From NCBI GenBank assembly GCA_039034015.1, contig JBCCBM010000007.1, forward strand, positions 1-64,000: 64,000 bases of DNA. The letters run 5' to 3'. Positions 16,211-24,309 of this stretch are shown piece by piece (the stretch's first letter is position 1; each line of letters opens with the position of its first letter). The position numbers and the translations under genes were made by a program. Below the pieces are notes generated by a model. The model saw nothing but the letters and a program-made list of their open reading frames with translations, did not search any database and was not told the DNA's origin. Source of the stretch: Acuticoccus sp039034015 (GTDB lineage: Bacteria; Pseudomonadota; Alphaproteobacteria; Rhizobiales; Amorphaceae).

Positions 16211-17568
16211 GCGCCGCAGCTGGTGACGGCGGCCACGTTGCCGTGATCGACCACGGCAAATCCCACGTGCGCGTCCTGGTGTTCGATCCCGCCGGTGACA
16301 TCCTCGCCGAAGAGCGCTGCAACACGCCGACCGACGATCGCGGCCCCTACCCGGCCGAGGACGTTGAAGCGCTCCACCCGTTCGTGCTCTCCGCGCTTTC
16401 GGGCTTTGCCGCGCGCTTTGCCATCGACGCGATCGTCCCGGTCGCCCACGGCGCCGCCGGTGCGTTGATTGGCGGCGACGGCCTTGTCCTCCCGGTGGTG
16501 GATTATGAAGGGGCGATCCCAGCTGAGATTGACGCCGCCTACGAGGCCATGCGCCCGCCCTTTGGTGAGACCGCCTCGCCCAGCCTTCCCCTGGGGCTGA
16601 ACCTCGGCCGCCAGCTTTTCATGCAGCAGCAGCGGTTTCCGGAGAAGGTGGCGCAGGCCGATGCCTTTGTGCCGCTGGCGCAATACTGGGCCTTTCTACT
16701 GTCGGGCGTGATGGCGAGCGAGGTGACGTCGCTGGGCGCCCACACCGACCTTTGGGACGTTCACCGCCGTGCCCCGTCCTCCCTCGTGACCGGCGCAGGG
16801 TGGGCGCGGCTTTTCCCCGCCGTGCGGCCCGCCGGTGACACGCTGGGCCCGATCCGCCCCGACATTGCGCGCCAAACTGGCCTCTCGCCGCAAACCCGCG
16901 TTTTGACGGGGTTGCACGATTCCAACGCGTCGCTCGTGCCTTATTTGGGGACGGCGAAGACCCCGTTTGCGGTGGTGTCGAGCGGGACGTGGGTGATTGT
17001 GATGCACGTGGGCGGCTCGCCGGGCCCGCTCGACCCTGCGGCGGACATGCTCGCCAATGTTGACATTTTTGGTCGCCCGACCCCCTCCGCGCGGTTCATG
17101 GGTGGGCGCGAGTTCGCCGCCCTCAGCAACGATGATGCGCCGCCGACCCTTGAGGCGGCGCGCGCCGTCATCGCGGCGGGCACCCTCGCCCTTCCCGGCT
17201 TTTGCGAGCAGGGCGGCCCGTGGGCGCACCGCCGTGGGACAATTGTCGGGCCGGTGCCCGAGCGGCCTGGCGCGCGCGCGTCCCTTGCAAGCCTTTACAC
17301 AGCCCTTGTGACCGACAACCTGTTGACGCGCCTTGGCGTGAAAGGCCCTGTCTTTGTGGATGGGCCGCTTGCGCAAAACCCCGTCTGGCTCGGCGCCATG
17401 GCGGCGTTGACGGACGGGGTCTGCCCCCAAACCGGGGCAAGTTCTGCGGCGGGGGCGGCCATGCTCGCCCGCGGTGTGCCGGCTGCGGCCACCCTGTCGC
17501 CCCACCCCAAAACCCTCGACCTTGGCAATCTGCGCGCCCGCTGGATGGCGGCGATTACCGCGCGATAG
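16207..17568 (+). CDS. rhaK: L-rhamnulose kinase, FGGY family
   Basis: A 453-residue FGGY-family carbohydrate kinase that would phosphorylate rhamnulose at O1. The N-terminal phosphate-binding segment VIDHGKSHVRVLVFD and the second-domain segment VLTGLHDSNASLVPYL are visible, followed by VVSSGTWVIVM. The start is a GTG overlapping the mutarotase stop (GTGA). In R. leguminosarum the cognate kinase is also needed for activity of the ABC importer; that cannot be judged here. It is the last gene of the rha strand and converges on mepA 22 bp away, with no obvious terminator between. Confidence 0.93.
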   Translation: MSAAAGDGGHVAVIDHGKSHVRVLVFDPAGDILAEERCNTPTDDRGPYPAEDVEALHPFVLSALSGFAARFAIDAIVPVAHGAAGALIGGDGLVLPVVDYEGAIPAEIDAAYEAMRPPFGETASPSLPLGLNLGRQLFMQQQRFPEKVAQADAFVPLAQYWAFLLSGVMASEVTSLGAHTDLWDVHRRAPSSLVTGAGWARLFPAVRPAGDTLGPIRPDIARQTGLSPQTRVLTGLHDSNASLVPYLGTAKTPFAVVSSGTWVIVMHVGGSPGPLDPAADMLANVDIFGRPTPSARFMGGREFAALSNDDAPPTLEAARAVIAAGTLALPGFCEQGGPWAHRRGTIVGPVPERPGARASLASLYTALVTDNLLTRLGVKGPVFVDGPLAQNPVWLGAMAALTDGVCPQTGASSAAGAAMLARGVPAAATLSPHPKTLDLGNLRARWMAAITAR

Positions 17569-17590
17569 TCTGTGCCAGGAGAGGCGGGCG

Positions 17591-18445
17591 TTACTTCGCG
17601 TCCAGCACCGTGCGGCACGCGCGGGGCAGCTTGGCAAGGGTGAGGGGCGGGCGGGGCTTTCGCCGGGGCACGCTGCCAGGGGGTGGGTTTGGGGCATCTG
17701 CGGGGGCAAACCAGCGGGCAAGGTCGGCGCCGCAGCCATCGCCCGGTGGCGGGGCGGGCTGGCCGCGGCAGGCGCGGGCGGCCGCGGGGCAGGAAAGGCG
17801 CACGTGGAAGTGCGCGTGGTGGCCCCACCAGGGGCGAACTTTGCGCAGCCAGGTGCGATCGGCGCCGGCGCGCTCGCAAAGGTCGCGCTTGATGGCGCGG
17901 CTCACAAAAATGCGGGCCACCCTGCGGTCCCGCGCGGCGGCCTCCACAAGTTTTGCAAAGGGTTTTGTGAAGCGGGGCGTTGTGCGCTCAAACCGTGCGT
18001 CGACCATGGAGATGAAGGGCGTCGTCTCGCGGGCCGCCGCGTCAAGGGGCGCGCGGGGCATTTCTTTGAACCAGATGTCCGCGTCGAGGCCGATTTGGTG
18101 GCTCGAATGGCCAAACAGCATCGGCCCGCCGCGGGGCTGGCTGATGTCGCCCACCAAAATGCCGTTGAGCCCCAGGCCCGGCGCCTTTGCGGCCAGCTCG
18201 GTCAGGAACGCGATGGTGGTGGGGTGGCCCCAATTGCGGTTGCGGGAGGGGCGCATGGTCTGGTGGTGGGGGCCCTGTTCGGCAAGGGCGATCGCGCCGT
18301 TGAGGCACCCGCGGCCATAGGTGCCGATGGCGGCGGGGGTTGCGCGCGTGGGTGTGTCCTTGGCGCTGAACTGGCGCGCGGCGGTGGTGGCTTCGGCCGG
18401 CAGCGCGGCCAGCACGAGGAACGCGGCAATTGTGATGCGCAGCAT
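17591..18445 (-). CDS. mepA: Penicillin-insensitive murein endopeptidase MepA
   Basis: A 284-residue periplasmic LAS-type zinc endopeptidase that cuts D-Ala-meso-DAP cross-links in peptidoglycan. It has a signal peptide (cleavage near PAEA-T, residue 19) and the zinc-binding motifs FGHSSHQIGLDADIW and GHHAHFHVRL. Several cysteines near both ends fit the disulfides known in MepA. The start is the ATG at 18445, where homologues and the signal peptide begin; the open frame upstream has no signal sequence and reads antisense into the neighbouring SDR gene. It is divergent from that SDR, with 43 bp between the two starts. Confidence 0.9.
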   Translation of the reverse strand: MLRITIAAFLVLAALPAEATTAARQFSAKDTPTRATPAAIGTYGRGCLNGAIALAEQGPHHQTMRPSRNRNWGHPTTIAFLTELAAKAPGLGLNGILVGDISQPRGGPMLFGHSSHQIGLDADIWFKEMPRAPLDAAARETTPFISMVDARFERTTPRFTKPFAKLVEAAARDRRVARIFVSRAIKRDLCERAGADRTWLRKVRPWWGHHAHFHVRLSCPAAARACRGQPAPPPGDGCGADLARWFAPADAPNPPPGSVPRRKPRPPLTLAKLPRACRTVLDAK

Positions 18446-18488
18446 AGGCGTGCAGTCTTCCCTCCAATCACAACGAAAGGTGCGCGAC

Positions 18489-19232
18489 ATGCAGCTGAGG
18501 GGCAAGACGGCGGTGGTGACGGGGGCGGCCTCCGGCTTTGGGCGGGCCATTGCCGCGCAATTTTTGGCCGAAGGCGCGACGGTCGCCCTTTGCGACATCA
18601 ACGGCGACGGGGCGCGCGCGGCGGCCGATGCGCTGGGCGGCGTCGCCATCACCGCTGACGTGACGGATGGGGCGTCGGTGGAGGCGATGGCGGTGGCGGC
18701 AACCGATGCGCTGGGCGCCATTGACATTGTGGTGAACAACGCCGGATGGAGCCATCCCAATGGCCCGCTTCTTGGCGTGGATGAGGCAACATTTGACCGC
18801 GTGTTCGCCGTGAACGTGAAATCGATCTTTCACGCTGTGCACACGTTTGTGCCGCGCTTTCGGGCGCAGGGTGGCGGCGTTTTTCTGAATGTCGGCTCAA
18901 CGGCTGCGCTTCGCCCGCGCCCGGGCCTCACCTGGTACAACGCCTCCAAGGGCGCTGTGGAGACGCTGACCAAGTCCCTCGCGGTGGAGCTTGCCGGCGA
19001 TGGGATCCGCGTCAACGCCCTTGCGCCCGTGATGGGAGAAACGGCGCTCTTAGAGACCTTTATGGGGCAGGCGGACACGCCCGAAGCGCGGGCGCGCTTT
19101 GTGGCCGGCATTCCGCTGGGGCGCCTTTCACAGCCCGGCGACATTGCCGCTGCGGCCGTGTTCATGGTGTCAGATGCTGCAGAATTTCTAACCGGGGTGA
19201 GCCTGCCGGTGGATGGTGGCCGGTGTGTCTGA
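18489..19232 (+). CDS. SDR family oxidoreductase
   Basis: A 247-residue classical short-chain dehydrogenase/reductase. The NAD(P)-binding TGAASGFGRAIA is at the start, NNAG follows near residue 80, and the catalytic YNASK contains the Tyr/Lys pair; the closing GVSLPVDGGRCV is typical of FabG-like SDRs. The acid after the second strand (LCDINGD) suggests preference for NAD over NADP. The start at 18489 has AAAGG upstream; longer versions read across the divergent mepA start. The substrate is unknown. The amidase and TSUP permease follow on the same strand after a long leader. Confidence 0.88.
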   Translation: MQLRGKTAVVTGAASGFGRAIAAQFLAEGATVALCDINGDGARAAADALGGVAITADVTDGASVEAMAVAATDALGAIDIVVNNAGWSHPNGPLLGVDEATFDRVFAVNVKSIFHAVHTFVPRFRAQGGGVFLNVGSTAALRPRPGLTWYNASKGAVETLTKSLAVELAGDGIRVNALAPVMGETALLETFMGQADTPEARARFVAGIPLGRLSQPGDIAAAAVFMVSDAAEFLTGVSLPVDGGRCV

Positions 19233-19384
19233 GGGATCCTGAATTTTTGCTGAAATCTTGGGCGGTGCGGTTCATTTGGGCGCACACAAACGTGAAATGA
19301 GCCTTGCTCTCGGGCGCCAGATCGTGTCTGGTGCGACACAGCGATCGCAAGAATCGTCTAGGGAGGACCCTACCGCCAAAATGC

Positions 19385-19416
19385 CCGCGGCCGATATCTG
19401 ACTTCAGATGCCGCGG
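19385..19416 (+). repeat. Inverted repeat at the leader ATG
   Basis: Arms 19385-19391 plus 19396-19401 pair with 19104-type partners at 19404-19409 plus 19410-19416: thirteen base pairs with a CT loop and a 4-base bulge (19392-19395). It begins four bases after the ATG at 19381 and would cover the early codons and stop of the six-codon frame. Confidence 0.6.
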
Positions 19417-19561
19417 CTTTTGCCGCCGTCTTTGCCCGCACCGCTCCGGTGGTGCGGGCCTCGGGAGCGACCTCCAGCGCCGGTGTGGCGCACGCAACTG
19501 GCCCCTCGGGTCGCGTGTTGCAAGGGTTGGACGGGTCGCCGGCAAACGGGCTTTTGGCAAT

Positions 19562-19602
19562 CCAGCTCCAGGGCGCCGTCAGCGATGGCGCCCTGGAGCT
19601 GG
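19562..19602 (+). repeat. Perfect 16-bp inverted repeat, 9-base loop
   Basis: Arms 19562-19577 and 19587-19602 are exact reverse complements, giving a very stable stem with a 9-base loop. No T-run follows on either strand, so it is not a standard terminator. It could be a regulatory RNA structure ahead of the amidase gene or a protein-binding palindrome. Confidence 0.75.
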
Positions 19603-19864
19603 GCCAAGCCGCCCCCGCGCCGCCCCCGCACACCGTTTCTCCGGCACCGCCCGCGCTTGCGAACCGATCAGCCGTCAGGCAATCGTGGCCGACGACGATT
19701 TGGCGTTGAGGGGCAATTGTGACGCGCTGCACCACCACCAACGCCGCGGGGCGGCAGCCTCGCAAGGAAACGCCAACGCGGCCGACGGCGTGGCACAAAC
19801 CGCCGGCCACCCCGCACGAGAAGGGCGCATCGGCCCGTTTGCCAGCGGGCAGGGGACCAACCCG

Positions 19865-21181
19865 ATGACCCGCGCCGTGGACGATGCCGCGCGCATTGCG
19901 AGCGGCGAGACGACCGCCCGCGCCGTGACCGAGGCGTGCCTCTCCCGCATTGCCGAGCGCGAGCCTGCGGTGCAGGCCTTTTGTTTTCTTGACCCCGACC
20001 ACGCCCTTCGCCAGGCCGACGCGCGCGATGCGGACCGTGCGGCCGGGCGGACGCGAGGCCCCCTCCACGGCGTGCCGGTGGCGCTGAAGGACGTGTTCGA
20101 CACCGCCGATATGCCCACCGAAAACGGCACCGTGCTCGACAAAGGGCGTCGGCCCACCAGCGATGCGACGGTGGTGGCGCGCCTGCGCGCCGCGGGCGCC
20201 ATCATCCTGGGCAAAACAGTCACCACCGAGCTTGCCTTCCAAGCCCCTGGGCCCACCCGGCACCCGATGGCGCCAGACCACACGCCGGGCGGATCGTCCT
20301 CCGGCTCGGCGGCCGCGGTGGCCGATGGCATGGTGCCGCTCACCCTGGGGACACAAACCGTTGGCTCCACCATTCGCCCCGCCTCCTTTTGCGGCGTGGT
20401 GGGCTACAAGCCAAGCCATGGCCGCGTGCCGCTGACGGGGGCGCTCACCACCGCAATGCCCCTCGACACGGTTGGGGTTTTTGGCCGCTGCGTTGCCGAT
20501 TGTGCCCTCGCCGTGGAGGTCATGCAGGGCCACGATGGCATCGACCCGCGCACCGGCCTTTTTGCCCACGAACGCCTGTCTGAGGCCGCGACAAGCGGCC
20601 CCCCGCGCGAACCGGTGTTTGCAATTGTGGGCGGGCCGTTCTTCGACGAGGTGTCGGCGGATGTGCGCCAGCTTTTTGATGGTCTTGGCGCGCGGCTTGG
20701 CGGGGCGGGCGACGTGGTGATGCTGCCCGATGCGTTCCACAACGCGCACCCGGCGCACATGGACATCATGAAGGCCGAGTTTGCCCGCAACCTGCGCGGT
20801 TACGTGGCGCGGGGGGAGGGCGCCCTCTCCCCGCAGATGACGGCGGCGCTGCGCGAGGGGCGCGAGGTGCGCGCCACCGACTATCTGGCCGCGCTTGATT
20901 GGCGCAAGACGCTTGCGGCGGGCCTTGACCCGATCTTTGACCGCTATGATGCGATCCTGACCCCGGCGGCGGGCGGCGAGGCGCCAAAGGGCCTTGGCTC
21001 CACAGGGGACAGCCGGTTCAACGGGCTTTGGACGTTTGTGGGCGCGCCGGCGGTGAGCCTCCCCTTCGGAGTGGGGCACACGGGGCTTCCCATCGGCCTT
21101 CAGGTGGTGGGCCGGCCGGGGGAGGACGCAAAACTGATGGCGACCGCGGCAGCGCTCGAAGCCCGCCTTTCGGATGGATGA
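19865..21181 (+). CDS. Amidase (amidase signature family)
   Basis: A 438-residue amidase-signature hydrolase. The Ser-cisSer-Lys triad is visible: lysine in VALKDVFD, the cis-serine in the glycine/serine-rich GGSSSGSAAAVADG, and the nucleophile in TVGSTIRPASF. Members hydrolyse a wide range of amides and carbamates, so the substrate is open; the GatA role is unlikely because gatB and gatC are absent. The start is the ATG at 19865, with AGGGGA upstream; the open frame reaches back to 19304 but that part is arginine-rich and unlike any amidase. The stop overlaps the TSUP permease start by 8 bp. Confidence 0.88.
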   Translation: MTRAVDDAARIASGETTARAVTEACLSRIAEREPAVQAFCFLDPDHALRQADARDADRAAGRTRGPLHGVPVALKDVFDTADMPTENGTVLDKGRRPTSDATVVARLRAAGAIILGKTVTTELAFQAPGPTRHPMAPDHTPGGSSSGSAAAVADGMVPLTLGTQTVGSTIRPASFCGVVGYKPSHGRVPLTGALTTAMPLDTVGVFGRCVADCALAVEVMQGHDGIDPRTGLFAHERLSEAATSGPPREPVFAIVGGPFFDEVSADVRQLFDGLGARLGGAGDVVMLPDAFHNAHPAHMDIMKAEFARNLRGYVARGEGALSPQMTAALREGREVRATDYLAALDWRKTLAAGLDPIFDRYDAILTPAAGGEAPKGLGSTGDSRFNGLWTFVGAPAVSLPFGVGHTGLPIGLQVVGRPGEDAKLMATAAALEARLSDG

Positions 21182-21932
21182 GGTTGGCGCCCTTCAATGG
21201 GGCATTGCTGTTGGCGTTGCCCTGTTGGCGGGGTTCGTCAAAGGGGTGGTGGGGTTTGCCATGCCCATGATCATGATCAGCGGGCTTGGCTCGGTGATGC
21301 GGCCGGAGCTTGCGCTGGCGGCCCTTGTGATGCCCACCCTTGCCACCAACGCCTTCCAAGCTCTGCGCGGCGGGTGGCGTGATGCGCTGGCAAGCGCCCG
21401 GCGGAACGCGCGGTTCATCCTCATCATGCTGGCGACGATCGCGGGGTCGGCCCAGCTCATCAACGTGTTGTCGACGCGGGCGCTCTTTCTCATCATCGGC
21501 GTGCCGGTGGTGGTGTTTGCGCTGATCCAGCTCTTTGGCGTTCGCTTTTCGGTGCCCGCTGGCCGGCGGGGGGTGGCGGAGGTGGTGGTGGGCGTTGTGG
21601 CCGGCTTTATCGGCGGGCTCTCGGGCGTCTGGGGGCCGCCGACCGTCCTTTATCTCACCGCACTCGACACGTTGAAGGCCGAACAAATGCGCGTCCAGGG
21701 CATTGTTTATGGCCTTGGCGCGGTGATGTTGACGGTCGCGCACATCAAGTCGGGCGTTGTGAATTCCGGGACGGCGCTGCCCTCTGCGGCGCTTGTGGTG
21801 CCGGCGGTGCTTGGGGTTTTGGTGGGGTTTCGCCTGTCGGACCGGCTCGACCAGGCGCTGTTTCGCAAGGCAACGCTGGTGGTGTTGGTGGTGGCGGGGC
21901 TCAATCTTGTGCGCCGCGGGCTTTTGTCGTGA
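21174..21932 (+). CDS. TSUP (TauE/SafE) family membrane transporter
   Basis: A 252-residue integral membrane protein with about eight hydrophobic segments in the two-repeat pattern of the TauE/SafE family (GFVKGVVGFAMPM early, GFIGGLSGVWGPPT after the midpoint). Members export or import sulfite, sulfoacetate or related organic anions. The start overlaps the amidase stop, so the two are translationally coupled and may handle a product or substrate of the amidase. The ligand is not predictable. Confidence 0.87.
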   Translation: MDEVGALQWGIAVGVALLAGFVKGVVGFAMPMIMISGLGSVMRPELALAALVMPTLATNAFQALRGGWRDALASARRNARFILIMLATIAGSAQLINVLSTRALFLIIGVPVVVFALIQLFGVRFSVPAGRRGVAEVVVGVVAGFIGGLSGVWGPPTVLYLTALDTLKAEQMRVQGIVYGLGAVMLTVAHIKSGVVNSGTALPSAALVVPAVLGVLVGFRLSDRLDQALFRKATLVVLVVAGLNLVRRGLLS

Positions 21933-21959
21933 CCCGGGCGGCGCGCGGGTTGCGATCGA

Positions 21960-22538
21960 TCAGGCGTTGAGGGCGGCGAGGGCCTCAGCCATCCGCTCAT
22001 TGCCCCAATAAAGTTCGCCATCGGGGAGCATGAACGTGGGCGCGCCGAAGACGCCGGCCGCTTTTGCGTCATCCACCGCGTCAAACAGCGCTTGTTTGAC
22101 CATCGGCTCGCTGGCGCGATCGAGGAGGTTTGCATCACACCCTGCCTCGGCGATGGCGTCGGCCACGACGGCGGGGTCGGCAATGTCGCGCCCGTGGGCA
22201 AAGGTCTGTGTGAAAATCGCGCGGGTGAGGCGCGGGCGCTCGTCGTCGGGGGCGGCAAGGGCGACGCGCCCGGCCAAGACGCTCTTTTGCGGGAAGACGG
22301 CGGGTTTCACGAAGGGGAGGCCGAGCGCTGCGGCGGCGCGGCCAATGTCGCGCCACATGTAGGCGGCCTTTGCGGCGCCGACGAGGTTGGGCGAGCCGCC
22401 ATAGCCGGCCTCGGTGAAGATTGGGCCGAGCAGGAAGGGGCGCCACACAACCGGGGCGCCCGCCGCCTCCGCCTCAAGGCGCATGGCGGCGAGGTAGGCG
22501 TAGCTTGAGGAAAAATCGTACCAAAAGGTGAGGGCCAT
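21960..22538 (-). CDS. 2-hydroxychromene-2-carboxylate isomerase-like DsbA-fold protein
   Basis: A 192-residue protein of the DsbA-like thioredoxin-fold group that contains 2-hydroxychromene-2-carboxylate isomerase and kappa-class GST relatives. The N-terminal WYDFSSSYAYLA matches the glutathione-binding FDFxSPYSYLA segment, although the usual Pro is Ser here, and the C-terminal GVFGAPTFML holds the cis-proline loop. Annotation as the naphthalene-pathway isomerase is by family only; no aromatic pathway lies nearby. The start is uncertain: ATG 22538 matches homologues, but an ATG at 22559 is possible and neither has a good ribosome-binding site. Confidence 0.8.
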   Translation of the reverse strand: MALTFWYDFSSSYAYLAAMRLEAEAAGAPVVWRPFLLGPIFTEAGYGGSPNLVGAAKAAYMWRDIGRAAAALGLPFVKPAVFPQKSVLAGRVALAAPDDERPRLTRAIFTQTFAHGRDIADPAVVADAIAEAGCDANLLDRASEPMVKQALFDAVDDAKAAGVFGAPTFMLPDGELYWGNERMAEALAALNA

Positions 22539-22580
22539 GGCGCGGGTCCGTTGGCTCATCATGGTGCGACGGGCGGGCGG

Positions 22581-22937
22581 TCAGCGCAAGGCGGCGCGGC
22601 CGAGCGGCACGTTGAAGCGTTTGCACCACAGCCACACGTGGGAATAGCCGTTGGTGTTGACGTTGCGCGGCACGGTGTAGTTCTGCGCGCCCTTGTTGCG
22701 CTGGAGGCGGGCGAAGATCGTGCCCCGGTCGGCCGAGCGGGCGTTGCCGAAGGCGAGGCGCGCGTCCGGCGCCCCTTGGAAGTTAAAGTTGCGCTGGAGG
22801 CGCAGGGTGCGCCCATCCACGACGACGGTGCCGGAGGTGTTGTATTTGCCAGAGCCCGTGAAGGCGCCGTTGCGCGGCTCGGCGGCGGCGGCCGTTGCGG
22901 TGAGGGCGAGGAGGACAGCGAGGAAAAGGCGAACCAT
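22581..22937 (-). CDS. DM13-domain exported protein
   Basis: A 118-residue secreted protein: signal peptide to about residue 19 (ending AAA-E) followed by a single DM13 domain. Diagnostic stretches are GAFTGSGKYNTSGTVVV and the C-terminal SHVWLWCKRFNVPLGRA with its single conserved cysteine, proposed in other DM13 proteins to take part in redox chemistry. The protein is short and has no membrane anchor after the signal, so it should be periplasmic. Its start faces that of the DUF1906 gene across 148 bp. Confidence 0.8.
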   Translation of the reverse strand: MVRLFLAVLLALTATAAAAEPRNGAFTGSGKYNTSGTVVVDGRTLRLQRNFNFQGAPDARLAFGNARSADRGTIFARLQRNKGAQNYTVPRNVNTNGYSHVWLWCKRFNVPLGRAALR

Positions 22938-23085
22938 GGCGGGTCTCCGTGGAAGGGGCGCCCTCGATATGGCAAACCAGAGCCGCGCCGTCGCCCCACG
23001 ATGCGATCACGCGTGGCCAAGGTTTTGCGAGGTTGTGTGTGCGGGCAAATGAGGGCATTGAGCGGTGGCTGCAATCGGAGGTTTT

Positions 23086-24261
23086 ATGCGTCTCATTGCG
23101 TTGGCGGCGGCCCTGGCGGCCAGCCTCTCCGCCGCGATGGCCGACACCCGGCCCATGATCATCGACGCGGCGTGGGACACGCGGCCCTATATTGACGGCC
23201 TGCGCGATGCGGGAGTTATGGTGGTGGGCCGTTATTTGGCGCGCTGCCCGCAGCCGGAGCGGTTTTTGCCGGAAAAGCGGCTCATTGATCAGGGCCCCGT
23301 CAGCGATCCGCGCAGTGAGGTGCGCCGCTTGCTCGACAATGGCTTCGCGATCCTTTCGATCTATCAGTACAACAATGATTCCAAATTCAAATTCCAAGGG
23401 CGGGACAAGAACGGAAAGCCCCTGAAGGATGCGGCCTGTCGCGAGACCACCCGCGCCCGCACCCCCACCGATGAGGCGCGCCTGGATGCCAAGGCCGCGG
23501 TCACCCAGGCGAAGGCGCTCGGGCAGCCCGCGGGCTCTGCGATTTACTTTGGCGTGGACATTGCCTTCAGCGCGGCCGACCGCGAAACCCGGAAAAACCT
23601 TTTGGAATACATGCGCGAGGTGCGCAAAATGGTTCGCCGGGCGGGCTACCAACTGGGCGCCTACGGCAATGGGGACGCGCTGCGCCTGCTGCTGAACGAA
23701 AAGTTGATTGAGCACGCGTGGATTTCGGCCTCCCGCGCGTACCCGGGCACCACGGGCTTTCACAATTCGGGCGACTGGCACTTTTTTCAGCATGGGGTGA
23801 ACTTGGAGTGGTTCACCGGGCGGCCGGGCGCCTGCCGGCCGGGCCTGTCGATGGACACCAACATCAAGAACGCAAAGTTTGCTGACCGGCCGCTGGGCTT
23901 TTGGCGCCGGGAGGGCACGGTGCGCCTGCCGCCGGCGCGCACCCGCGAGATCTTTGCCGCCCACCGGTTCGCCTGCGATGGCGACGCGCGAATCCGCCGC
24001 TCGGCCCAATCCGGCCCGCGGGACACCATCGCGAGCACCCGCATGTGCGCGCGGGGGCGGGAGGCGCGCCACCGCGCCACCATCGACTTTGCGAACGCGG
24101 CCCGCCTTGGCCGGCGCAGCGGGTCGCTGGTGGAGGTGGACTATAACCACGACGGGGTGATGGACGGGTGGACGGCCATGTCCAACCTCACGCGCGACTT
24201 TGCCACAAAGCCCGCCTGGATTTTCAACCGTGGCCAGCGGACGGCGGCACGCTGCCGATAG
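23086..24261 (+). CDS. DUF1906 glycoside hydrolase-like exported protein
   Basis: A 391-residue protein with a signal peptide (cleavage after AMA, about residue 19) and a DUF1906 domain (about 20-250), a TIM-barrel fold related to glycoside hydrolases and lysozyme-like enzymes such as Rv2525c. Supporting stretches are GRYLARC, ILSIYQYNN, IYFGVDIAFS and GAYGNGD, with acidic residues at strand ends. The C-terminal part (about 270-391) is basic, cysteine-bearing and contains an EF-hand-like DYNHDGVMDG. Substrate and catalytic activity are not established for this family. The ATG at 23086 has GGAGG five bases upstream and directly opens the signal peptide. Confidence 0.82.
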   Translation: MRLIALAAALAASLSAAMADTRPMIIDAAWDTRPYIDGLRDAGVMVVGRYLARCPQPERFLPEKRLIDQGPVSDPRSEVRRLLDNGFAILSIYQYNNDSKFKFQGRDKNGKPLKDAACRETTRARTPTDEARLDAKAAVTQAKALGQPAGSAIYFGVDIAFSAADRETRKNLLEYMREVRKMVRRAGYQLGAYGNGDALRLLLNEKLIEHAWISASRAYPGTTGFHNSGDWHFFQHGVNLEWFTGRPGACRPGLSMDTNIKNAKFADRPLGFWRREGTVRLPPARTREIFAAHRFACDGDARIRRSAQSGPRDTIASTRMCARGREARHRATIDFANAARLGRRSGSLVEVDYNHDGVMDGWTAMSNLTRDFATKPAWIFNRGQRTAARCR

Positions 24262-24262
24262 G

Positions 24263-24292
24263 GCATCTCGCGCCCTATGCGGCGCGAAATGC
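24263..24292. terminator. Hairpin between convergent DUF1906 and ppk2 genes
   Basis: An inverted repeat (GCAT plus TCGCGCC on the left, GGCGCGA plus ATGC on the right, one mismatch, 6-base loop) begins one base after the DUF1906 stop. It has no T-run on either strand. Its position between converging genes fits a terminator or 3' processing structure. Confidence 0.45.
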
Positions 24293-24309
24293 TCGAAGAC
24301 GGCGCGCGG

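Larger units (their letters stand above)
19233..19864 (+). other. 632-bp gap with structured leader and possible decayed coding sequence
   Basis: No convincing gene fills this gap. It contains a strong ribosome-binding site (GGGAGGA at 19361-19367) before ATG 19381, which opens a six-codon frame (MPAADI) closed by TGA. A second ATG at 19297 in the same frame gives a 34-residue version. After the stop, an Ala-rich frame one base out of phase stays open to 19710. Two strong hairpins are annotated separately. Either this is a long regulatory leader of the amidase operon or a small gene broken by a frameshift; the sequence does not decide. Confidence 0.5.

Noticed and set aside
6864..17590. The rhamnose locus as an island inserted at tRNA-Ser
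   Set aside because: I looked for a second copy of the tRNA 3' end beyond rhaK and for an integrase gene and found neither. Composition is like the neighbours.
19304..19864. N-terminal extension of the amidase by 187 residues
   Set aside because: The extra sequence is Arg/Gly-rich with no amidase or signal features and it starts without a ribosome-binding site. Amidase family sequence begins at 19865.
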